Positions 8,334 to 15,115 of a stretch of DNA of 15,115 nucleotides are shown piece after piece. Below the pieces are notes generated by a model. The model was not told the origin of the DNA and searched no databases. It saw only the letters and a list, made by a program, of their open reading frames with translations. The stretch covers positions 1 through 15,115 of the forward strand of contig WSZY01000241.1 of the NCBI GenBank assembly GCA_013139875.1, read 5' to 3'. The stretch's first letter is position 1; each line of letters begins with the position of its first letter. Origin of the DNA: Mariprofundaceae bacterium (GTDB lineage: Bacteria > Pseudomonadota > Zetaproteobacteria > Mariprofundales > Mariprofundaceae). The translations under genes and the position numbers were made by a program.

Positions 8334-8561
8334 ATGGATGCAGCAGCAATGGTACCAATAGGCATGGGACTGGCCGCCGCAGGCATGGGTGGTGCAGCTA
8401 TCGGCATTGGCATGATCTTCAGTAAAATGATCGAGTCTGTAGCAAGACAGCCGGAGGCCGAACCAACGCTTTCCAAATATGCCTGGATCGGTTTTGCGCT
8501 GGTGGAGACCATTGCTCTTTATGCGCTGGTCATCGCATTCATTATCATGGGGCAGGGGTGA
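8334..8561 (+). CDS. atpE: ATP synthase F0 subunit c
   Basis: A 75-residue hairpin of two membrane helices that forms the rotor ring. Helix 1 is glycine/alanine-rich, the polar loop reads ARQPEA, and helix 2 has FALVETIALYALV with the ion-binding glutamate near residue 59. The 75-residue length and YAWIGFALVE context resemble alphaproteobacterial c subunits rather than the 79-residue Asp-type of E. coli. The residue after the glutamate is Thr and Tyr lies four further on, as in Na+ types. However, the helix-1 position of the Na+-ligand Gln is Ile, so proton coupling is more likely. A strong AGGGGG overlaps the atpB stop, 5 bases before the ATG, consistent with high expression. Confidence 0.95.
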   Translation: MDAAAMVPIGMGLAAAGMGGAAIGIGMIFSKMIESVARQPEAEPTLSKYAWIGFALVETIALYALVIAFIIMGQG

Positions 8562-8570
8562 TTCTTGGAA

Positions 8571-8600
8571 ATGAAAAATTACATCCGTGTATTTTTTCAT
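8571..8600 (+). other. Stem-loop 1 in the atpE-atpF gap
   Basis: ATGAAAAATTACA (8571-8583) pairs with TGTATTTTTTCAT (8588-8600): 12 of 13 positions pair, with one T-T mismatch and a TCCG loop. It starts 9 bases after the atpE stop. It could protect the 3' end of an atpE message or attenuate transcription. No U-tract follows, so it is not a canonical terminator. Confidence 0.6.
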
Positions 8601-8696
8601 CACGTAAAGGCAAAAACGTTGTTTCGCCTTTACTCACAACATCAAGTGGTTAACCACTTGATATTGGCAACACGTCCGTGTGCCGCAACCATCTAA
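8571..8696 (+). CDS. Possible 41-codon ORF between atpE and atpF, unrecognised
   Basis: An ATG at 8571 opens a frame of 41 codons ending in TAA at 8694-8696, 9 bases before the atpF ATG. The predicted peptide begins MKNYIRVFFHH and ends ATRPCAATI. It has no family I recognise and no clear membrane helix. A weak GGA sits just before the ATG. A frame this short has a fair chance of being open by accident, and the stretch is dominated by inverted repeats, so an RNA role is the better explanation. Its one merit is that atpF lacks a good ribosome site of its own and could be reached by coupling. Confidence 0.15.
   Translation: MKNYIRVFFHHVKAKTLFRLYSQHQVVNHLILATRPCAATI
8604..8633 (+). other. Stem-loop 2 in the atpE-atpF gap
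   Basis: GTAAAGGC (8604-8611) and GCCTTTAC (8626-8633) are perfect complements. An inner AAAC/GTTT pairing (8614-8617 with 8621-8624) extends the stem past a small bulge. It lies 3 bases after stem-loop 1. No U-tract follows. Confidence 0.6.
8641..8662. repeat. Perfect 22-bp palindrome in the atpE-atpF gap
   Basis: ATCAAGTGGTT is followed directly by its exact reverse complement, with the centre at GTTAAC. As DNA it could bind a dimeric regulator. As RNA it would form a third hairpin with a minimal loop. A smaller inverted repeat (ACACG/CGTGT, 8670-8681) follows. Confidence 0.7.
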
Positions 8697-8705
8697 GACA
8701 GCTGC

Positions 8706-8924
8706 ATGCCACAATTTGATACCACATTTTTCTCGTCCCAGATTTTCTGGACAATGATCTCATTCATCATCCTGTTTGTGGTGCTGAGCAGGTGGGTGCT
8801 GCCCCGTATTGCCGCAATCATTCAGGAACGGACCCGTCTGATCGAAGAGGAGATCGCAGAGGCACACAGAAAACGTGAGGAGATGGAAAGTCTCAAAAGT
8901 GAATACGCAACCAAACTCTCCTAA
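8706..8924 (+). CDS. atpF: ATP synthase b'-type subunit, N-terminal part, ending at an in-frame TAA
   Basis: This 72-residue frame encodes the membrane anchor and first part of the stator stalk. The opening MPQFDTTFFSSQIFW is typical of b' subunits, followed by one membrane helix (about 10-30) and the charged coiled-coil start ending SEYATKLS. TAA at 8922-8924 then stops translation. The same frame resumes with IDQETKK and the rest of a normal b' stalk to 9218. Read through, the locus would be about 170 residues, the usual b/b' length. It is therefore a broken gene, a sequence error, or half of a two-piece subunit. The ATG at 8706 has only a weak ribosome site. Confidence 0.85.
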   Translation: MPQFDTTFFSSQIFWTMISFIILFVVLSRWVLPRIAAIIQERTRLIEEEIAEAHRKREEMESLKSEYATKLS

Positions 8925-8948
8925 ATCGATCAGGAGACAAAAAAGATG
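8922..8948 (+). promoter_or_regulatory. In-frame stop plus internal ribosome site splitting the b' gene
   Basis: TAA (8922-8924) is codon 73 of the b' frame. AGGAG (8932-8936) follows, 9 bases before ATG 8946, which is in the same frame. This layout allows termination and re-initiation. The AGGAG is also part of ordinary codons (Gln-Glu), so it could be coincidental. Confidence 0.5.
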
Positions 8949-9218
8949 TTTGATGAGTCGGAAAAACGGATTGTCGAGCAACACAACCGGATGATGGATG
9001 AATGGAAAGAGGAGATGGAGCGGAAAAAACGGGCATTCCTGGAAGATGCTGAAGTTACGCGCCTGCGGGCGATCCAGGATATCAGAAGCCAGTCAGCAGA
9101 CCTTGTTGTTGCTGCCGCCGAGCAGGTCATTCATGAAAGAGTAGGCAAGTCCGACGCACAGAAGGCCCTTGAAGATTCGATTGATCAGCTTGAGAAGGAT
9201 TTCCCTAAAAAGATTTAG
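8946..9218 (+). CDS. atpF: ATP synthase b'-type subunit, C-terminal part
   Basis: A 90-residue, highly charged, helical frame beginning MFDESEKRIVEQHNR. It contains the b-subunit stalk and the C-terminal region (SADLVVAAAEQVIHERVG) that in the family contacts subunit delta on F1. No membrane segment is present, so alone it would be cytoplasmic. It is in frame with the upstream 72-residue part, separated only by the TAA and seven sense codons. It has its own AGGAG ribosome site. It ends with TAG 57 bases before the convergent glmS end. If the TAA is a sequencing error, this and the preceding entry are one gene, 8706-9218. Confidence 0.8.
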   Translation: MFDESEKRIVEQHNRMMDEWKEEMERKKRAFLEDAEVTRLRAIQDIRSQSADLVVAAAEQVIHERVGKSDAQKALEDSIDQLEKDFPKKI

Positions 9219-9275
9219 CACACAAACAAGAGCCCGTTTTTGATCCAGAGTGATCATTCGACCATCTCCGGATTT

Positions 9276-11102
9276 CTATTCTACGGTAACCGACTTGGCA
9301 AGATTACGCGGCTGGTCGATATCGGTTTCTTTAATCACAGCAACATAATAGGCCAGCAGTTGCAGCGGGATACTGTAGACGATGGGTGCAGTGCCCGGAT
9401 AGATATCCGACAGGGTCAGATTCTGATAGTGATCCAGCCCGATATTAACCTTGTGATCGCTGAACAGGAACAGCTCACCACCACGGGCTCGAACCTCCTG
9501 AAGATTGGAGAGCACCTTCTCCAATAGCGGATCATCCGGTAACGCACATACCACCGGCATGCTGGCATCCACCAGTGCCAATGGGCCATGCTTCAGCTCC
9601 CCTGCAGGATAAGCCTCAGCATGGATGTAAGATATCTCCTTCAGCTTCAGCGCACCCTCCATGGCAACGGGATAGAAGGCTCCACGGCCGAGGAAGAGGG
9701 CATTCTGTTTGTCAGAGAAGCCTTGAGCCATTGTCTTGATTTCATCAGCAAGCTGGAGAACCACTTCAACCTGTCTGGGTAGAGCATGGAGCTCATTGAC
9801 CATCTCCTCTTCCTGTTCAGTTGTGAGGCCTCTGCGACGGGCAAGTGCAATCATCATCAAACGCAGTGCAACCAGTTGAGTCGTAAACGCCTTGGTTGAA
9901 GCGACGCCAATCTCAGTGCCTGCACGGGTCATCAGGGATACGTCAGACTCTCTGACCAGTGAACTTTCAGGAACATTACAGATACAGAGGCTACCGATGT
10001 AACCCTGATCCTGGCTGCCGCGCAGGGCCGCCAGTGTATCGGCTGTCTCACCCGACTGGGAGATAGTAATAAAAAGGCAGCCCTCCGGCACAACGACCTT
10101 GCGATATCGATACTCGCTAGCCACCTCAACACTGCAGGGAATTCCGATCTCCTCCAGCCAGTACCTGGCAACCAGGCCGGCGTGATAGCTGGTACCGCAT
10201 GCGATAATCTGAACATGCCGGGTCTTGTCCAACAGTGCGGTTGTCTCATGGCCGAAGCTTGCTTCGAGCAGGCGTCCGTTATGAATACGGCCTTCAAGTG
10301 TCTCCGAAATCACACCGGGCTGCTCATATATCTCCTTGAGCATGTAGTGCGGATAGGGGCCCTTATCAACACTGCCACTGGATAGCTCCGACTCCTTAAT
10401 TTCCCGGGTGACCTGATCACCATCCGAGTTATATATAGAGACACCATCGCGGCGTACTTCAGCGACATCACCCTCTTCAAGAAAAATAAATTTCCGGGTG
10501 ACTGGAAGCAGTGCTGCAACATCGGATGCGATAAAATTCTCGCCATCACCCAGGCCAATAACCAGCGGACTGCCTTCGCGGGTCACCACGATACGACCAG
10601 CATCTTCAGGGCTGGCTGCCGCCAGTGCATAAGCGCCTTTCAGTTCGCCGGCAGTTTCAACAACCGCCTCAAACAGATCTTTTCCTGATTCCAGCTTATC
10701 TGCCATCAGATGAGCGATCACTTCGGTATCGGTCTCTGAAGTAAACTCATACCCCCGTGCACCTAAACGATCCCGGAGCTCATTGTGATTTTCGATAATG
10801 CCATTATGAACCACGGCCACCCTGACACCACTCATTTGCGGGTGGGCATTACGCTCTGCCGGCACACCATGAGTGGCCCAGCGCGTATGAGCAATCCCCA
10901 GCTCACCACTGATATCTGAGCTATCAACCAGCTTTTTCAACTCCGCAACCTTGCCCAATGCCCGGAATCGTTTCAGCTCACCGTTCAGATCCCTTACAGC
11001 AACACCGGCCGAGTCGTAGCCCCGATACTCCAGCCGTTTCAGCCCATCCATCAGAATGGGAAGGACATTACGCCCGGCAACCGCTCCAACAATTCCGCAC
11101 AT
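9276..11102 (-). CDS. glmS: Glutamine--fructose-6-phosphate aminotransferase (isomerizing)
   Basis: A 608-residue cytoplasmic enzyme (E. coli: 609) making glucosamine-6-phosphate from fructose-6-phosphate and glutamine, the first step to UDP-GlcNAc. Cys2 is the glutaminase nucleophile (MCGIVG). The class II glutaminase domain shows YRGYDSAG (26-33), HTRWATHG (72-79) and NGIIEN (100-105). Two SIS domains follow, with SQSGET near 347 and the EGALKLKEISYIHAEAY block near 480-500. The C-terminus LAKSVTVE is the family ending. TAG of glmU is 2 bases before the ATG, so the two genes form one operon and there is no room for a leader riboswitch. Confidence 0.97.
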   Translation of the reverse strand: MCGIVGAVAGRNVLPILMDGLKRLEYRGYDSAGVAVRDLNGELKRFRALGKVAELKKLVDSSDISGELGIAHTRWATHGVPAERNAHPQMSGVRVAVVHNGIIENHNELRDRLGARGYEFTSETDTEVIAHLMADKLESGKDLFEAVVETAGELKGAYALAAASPEDAGRIVVTREGSPLVIGLGDGENFIASDVAALLPVTRKFIFLEEGDVAEVRRDGVSIYNSDGDQVTREIKESELSSGSVDKGPYPHYMLKEIYEQPGVISETLEGRIHNGRLLEASFGHETTALLDKTRHVQIIACGTSYHAGLVARYWLEEIGIPCSVEVASEYRYRKVVVPEGCLFITISQSGETADTLAALRGSQDQGYIGSLCICNVPESSLVRESDVSLMTRAGTEIGVASTKAFTTQLVALRLMMIALARRRGLTTEQEEEMVNELHALPRQVEVVLQLADEIKTMAQGFSDKQNALFLGRGAFYPVAMEGALKLKEISYIHAEAYPAGELKHGPLALVDASMPVVCALPDDPLLEKVLSNLQEVRARGGELFLFSDHKVNIGLDHYQNLTLSDIYPGTAPIVYSIPLQLLAYYVAVIKETDIDQPRNLAKSVTVE

Positions 11103-11104
11103 AT

Positions 11105-12499
11105 CTACTTCTTCTTGGGACGTTGCCAGTCAGCTACATGGCGTTGTACAGGACGGGCAGAAAGAGTCAGCCCACCCTCTTTAACACCTTTGGTAATAAT
11201 GCTTCCAGCTCCGATAGTGGAGTCAGAGCCGACATCAACGGGTGCAATCAGCTTCGTATCCGAGCCTATAAAAACCCTGTCTCCAATGGTCGTTTTGTGT
11301 TTATTGGCACCATCGTAATTGCAGGTAATCGTACCCGCACCGATGTTGCATCCACTTCCCATCTCCGTATCACCGATATAGCTGAGATGATTTATTTTAC
11401 TGCCACGGTTAACAATCGAGTTTTTAATTTCGACAAAATTGCCGATATGCACCTCTTCATCCAGCTCGGCTCCGGGCCGCAGGCGGGCAAAAGGGCCGAT
11501 TTTTGCTTCAGAGCCGACATTGGCACCATGAATATGGCTGAATGCAAAGACGTTGACCCGGTCATCAAGCATTGCATTAACAAGCACGGCATTGGGTCCG
11601 ATGCGGCACTCATCACCAATCCGGGTGGAACCGATCAGATAGCAGCCAGCCTGTATAACGGTATCAATGCCAATGCTGACGCTGGCCTCAATACGAACAC
11701 TCTCCGGCTTCTCAATCGTCACACCATTCATCTGCCAGTCATGTATAATCCGCTGCTGCATCAGAGCTTCAACCTCGGAGAGCTGAACACGGTTATTTAC
11801 ACCGAACATCTCCGAAGCATCTTCCATAACAACCGTCTCAACTGCTTTACCATCTTTGAGTGCAAGCGGAACAATATCGGGAAGGTAGTATTCACCCTGC
11901 GCGTTGCTATTACCGACCTTGTGAAGCAGGTCGAAGAGCGTGTCGTAACGTACACAGTAGATACCACTGCTCACTTCATGCAGGGCGCGCTGAGCCTCAT
12001 CAGCATCTTTCTCCTCAACAATCGCAGAGACCCGGCCTTTCCCATCGCGAATAATGCGCCCGTAACCATGTGGATTCTCCGGCTCTGCGGTGAGGACAGT
12101 AACAGCAGCGTCACGGTCCCGATGCTCATCAATCAGCTTTGACAACGTTTCAGTTCTAAGCAGTGGCGTGTCACCACATACAATCAGCACATCGCGAACA
12201 TCACGAATAACATTCTCACACTGGTTGACTGCATGGCCTGTTCCCAACTGTTTATCCTGAATTACCCACTCAAGATTCTGGGGCTGACCAACATGCTCCT
12301 GTACCATTTCGGAAGCGTGACCGGTCACCAGTGCAATTCCTTTCGGGCGAAGCATCTCAACGGTATGCAAAAGATAATCGATCATGGCACGCCCCAGAAC
12401 CGGGTGCAGTACTTTCGGTTTGGATGAACGCATCCGCTTGCCCTTGCCTGCGGCAAGAACACAAACCTGTAGATCGGGGTAGTGCATCAGTTGAGCCAT
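11105..12499 (-). CDS. glmU: Bifunctional GlcNAc-1-phosphate uridylyltransferase / glucosamine-1-phosphate acetyltransferase
   Basis: A 464-residue enzyme for the last two steps to UDP-N-acetylglucosamine, needed for peptidoglycan and LPS. The N-terminal nucleotidyltransferase has LAAGKGKRM (14-22), QLGTGHAV and GDTPLL. The C-terminal left-handed beta-helix has hexapeptide repeats, GPFARLRPG, NHLSYIGD and GAGTITCNYDG with VFIGS. I chose ATG 12499 because GGAGGAGAG directly precedes it and the sequence then reaches the nucleotide motif at the usual distance. The frame is open to 12535, but that start has no ribosome site. It lies immediately upstream of glmS and downstream of atpC, the same order as in E. 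coli. Confidence 0.96.
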   Translation of the reverse strand: MAQLMHYPDLQVCVLAAGKGKRMRSSKPKVLHPVLGRAMIDYLLHTVEMLRPKGIALVTGHASEMVQEHVGQPQNLEWVIQDKQLGTGHAVNQCENVIRDVRDVLIVCGDTPLLRTETLSKLIDEHRDRDAAVTVLTAEPENPHGYGRIIRDGKGRVSAIVEEKDADEAQRALHEVSSGIYCVRYDTLFDLLHKVGNSNAQGEYYLPDIVPLALKDGKAVETVVMEDASEMFGVNNRVQLSEVEALMQQRIIHDWQMNGVTIEKPESVRIEASVSIGIDTVIQAGCYLIGSTRIGDECRIGPNAVLVNAMLDDRVNVFAFSHIHGANVGSEAKIGPFARLRPGAELDEEVHIGNFVEIKNSIVNRGSKINHLSYIGDTEMGSGCNIGAGTITCNYDGANKHKTTIGDRVFIGSDTKLIAPVDVGSDSTIGAGSIITKGVKEGGLTLSARPVQRHVADWQRPKKK

Positions 12500-12558
12500 C
12501 TCTCCTCCGCAAGCAATATTAGACGTCTCATACACAGGTAATTCAGTGTCGGTCTAAA

Positions 12559-12589
12559 CTAGGATTGTAGCTGTCTAGATTGCTACTGT
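12559..12589. repeat. Imperfect tandem repeat in the glmU leader
   Basis: CTAGGATTGTAGCTGT (12559-12574) is followed directly by CTAGATTGCTACTGT (12575-12589), differing by one substitution and a missing base. GTAGC and GCTAC within them also form an inverted repeat. It lies between the candidate glmU promoter and the start codon. Function unknown. Confidence 0.3.
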
Positions 12590-12621
12590 TTTGCCTGAGT
12601 ACGCGAAAACAAAGCAGAGTT

Positions 12622-12650
12622 TACTATTGTAAATGAGCATTTGTTGTCAA
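12622..12650 (-). promoter_or_regulatory. Candidate glmU promoter
   Basis: On the minus strand a perfect TTGACA (12650-12645) is followed after 17 bases by ATAGTA, or after 18 bases by TAGTAA. The -10 is poor. The site lies downstream of the atpC hairpin and about 120 bases before glmU, where a separate promoter is expected. The 242-base gap 12500-12741 holds no gene. Confidence 0.35.
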
Positions 12651-12695
12651 AGTAATCGGGTAAAGCAGTAGTGAGCTAAATAGTTACATACGCAA

Positions 12696-12720
12696 AAGGG
12701 TCGCACAACGTGCGACCCTT
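12696..12720 (-). terminator. Hairpin terminator after atpC
   Basis: AAGGGTCGCAC (12696-12706) and GTGCGACCCTT (12710-12720) form a perfect 11-bp stem with a 3-base loop. It lies 22 bases beyond the atpC stop. On the minus strand the stem ends in TTTTGCG, so the U-tract is short and termination may be partial, allowing some read-through into glmU-glmS. Confidence 0.65.
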
Positions 12721-12741
12721 GCAAAGAACAAAGAGCAGTTT

Positions 12742-13157
12742 TTAGTGCTTCTTCTTTTTACGCAACCAAAGCAGGCGAGCGGTCATCATGGCAAGTTCCG
12801 CTTCAGCAAGGGCGAGATCCACATCTTCCTTCTTGCCTTCAAGAACTTCCTCAGCCTTGCGCTCAGCAGCAAGTGCCGCAGCTTCATCAATATCGGCAGC
12901 CCGTTCAGCGGTATCAGCAAGTATGGTGATCATATCAGGCTGAACTTCCATGAAGCCACCGGATACAAATACTTCATCAACCTCTTCAGGGCCGACAGTG
13001 ATTCTCAGCTCACCGGCAGTCAGCGCACAGAGAAGCGGCGAATGCTTCGGCAGAATACCAAGATCACCAGCTGCTCCGGGAGCAACAAGCATCTCAGCTT
13101 CACCGCGATAAACTTCGCGTTCAGCCGTTGCAACCAATACTTTTACAGTAGAAGCCA

Positions 13158-13158
<1 letters not shown>
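12742..13158 (-). CDS. atpC: ATP synthase F1 subunit epsilon
   Basis: A 138-residue central-stalk subunit (E. coli: 139) that couples gamma to the c-ring and inhibits ATP hydrolysis. The N-terminal beta-sandwich is recognisable from GEAEMLVAPGAAGDLGILPKHSPLL (about 19-43) and VSGGFMEVQPD. The C-terminal third is a two-helix region rich in Ala/Glu/Lys ending in a lysine run. The ATG overlaps the atpD stop by one base (TAATG), so translation is probably coupled. It is the last gene of the F1 operon, followed by a hairpin. Confidence 0.95.
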
Positions 13159-14561
<1,403 letters not shown>

Positions 14562-14584
14562 CTAAAAAATAAAACTATTAACGG

Positions 14585-15115
14585 TTAACCAGCTGCTGCA
14601 GCACCGGCACAGATTTCTGCCAGCTCCTGCGTAATCGCTGCCTGACGTGCTTTGTTATAGGTAATGCTGAGTTCTTTAACGATATCTCCGGCATTATCAG
14701 TCGCAGCTTTCATTGCCACCATACGGGCAGACTGCTCACACGCTTTGTTCTCTAAAACACTATGGAATACCAGTGATTCGACATAACGACGAAGCAGGCC
14801 ATCCATCACCTCTTTACTATCCGGCTCATAAAGATAATCCCAATAACCGGTGTGTGTAGCATCTTCTGGGATTGGACATGGCAGAAGACGCATGGAAACA
14901 GGTGTCTGGGTCATGGTGTTTTCAAATTCACTGTAGACGAGATAGACCTCATCCACTTTGCCACTCATGTAGTGTTCCATGGCAACGCCGACCAGACCGA
15001 GAATATCTGCAATTTCAGGAGAATCAGGAACATTCTCAACTGAACCGGCAATATCGGGAAAACGGTGCAGGAACGTACCTGAACGACGACCGATAGTATA
15101 AGCTTCAGTATGAAC
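14585..15115 (-). CDS. atpG: ATP synthase F1 subunit gamma (C-terminal part; 5' end off the right edge)
   Basis: The last 176 residues of the central rotor shaft. The frame is open to the window edge, so the internal ATG at 14980 is not the start. The recognisable stretch is VHTEAYTIGRRSGTFLHRF at the window end, then KVDEVYLVYSEFENTMTQTP, and the conserved C-terminal helix ARMVAMKAATDNAGD...YNKARQAAITQELAEI that fills the alpha3beta3 core. The gene precedes atpD on the minus strand in the standard G-D-C order. atpA and atpH are expected to the right but are not visible. Confidence 0.96.
   Translation of the reverse strand, partial: VHTEAYTIGRRSGTFLHRFPDIAGSVENVPDSPEIADILGLVGVAMEHYMSGKVDEVYLVYSEFENTMTQTPVSMRLLPCPIPEDATHTGYWDYLYEPDSKEVMDGLLRRYVESLVFHSVLENKACEQSARMVAMKAATDNAGDIVKELSITYNKARQAAITQELAEICAGAAAAG

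Noticed and set aside
8334..8561. Na+-coupled c subunit, suggested by Glu-Thr and a nearby Tyr in helix 2
   Set aside because: The helix-1 position that carries the Na+-ligand Gln in Ilyobacter-type c subunits aligns with Ile here.
8922..8924. Reassignment of UAA as a sense codon to explain the interrupted b' gene
   Set aside because: pilB, pilC, pilS, atpC and atpD all end naturally at TAA, so UAA is a working stop here.
9241..9256. TGATC/GATCA inverted repeat between atpF and glmS as a bidirectional terminator
   Set aside because: The stem is 5 bp, AT-rich and lacks a following U-tract on either strand.
11103..11104. glmS ribozyme/riboswitch
   Set aside because: Only 2 bases separate glmU and glmS, leaving no leader.
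10958..12142. A 394-codon open frame on the plus strand opposite glmU and the 5' end of glmS
   Set aside because: It lies wholly antisense to two clearly conserved genes, has no recognisable domain or ribosome site, and its openness follows from the codon use of the opposite strand.

Overview
The window carries housekeeping and envelope genes of a Gram-negative, Pseudomonadota-type bacterium. The type IV pilus genes (pilB, pilC, pilS, pilR, pilD), the F-type ATP synthase and glmU-glmS all support this. The mixture of a gammaproteobacterial-looking F1 beta with glmUS beside it and an alphaproteobacterial-looking F0 (75-residue c subunit, b'-type b subunit) suggests a deep or unusual lineage. 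Zetaproteobacteria is a guess I cannot verify. I see no mobile element, CRISPR array, tRNA or rRNA.

Positions 1-7148 (minus strand) are one tightly packed operon read leftward: aroE, pilB, pilC, pilS, pilR, pilD. Four of the five junctions overlap by 1 or 4 bases and the other gap is 44 bases. It encodes shikimate dehydrogenase, the pilus extension ATPase, the inner-membrane platform, a sensor kinase with its sigma-54 activator, and the 5' part of prepilin peptidase, which runs off the left edge. Placing pilSR between pilC and pilD, and aroE at the head, is not the usual Pseudomonas layout.

Positions 7149-7347 are a divergent promoter region. Positions 7348-9218 (plus strand) hold the F0 sector: atpI, atpB, atpE and a b'-type atpF. 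A 144-base gap between atpE and atpF holds three consecutive stem-loops, one of them a perfect 22-bp palindrome. The b' gene is interrupted at codon 73 by an in-frame TAA. A good Shine-Dalgarno sequence and an in-frame ATG follow at once, so the subunit is either broken or made as two polypeptides.

Positions 9276-12499 (minus strand) are glmU-glmS, the UDP-N-acetylglucosamine precursor genes, convergent with the F0 genes. Positions 12742-15115 (minus strand) are the end of the F1 operon: atpG (its 5' end is off the right edge), atpD and atpC, closed by a strong hairpin. Read on the minus strand, atpG-D-C-glmU-glmS has the same order as the end of the E. coli unc locus. The F0 genes, instead of leading that operon, lie beyond glmS in the opposite orientation.
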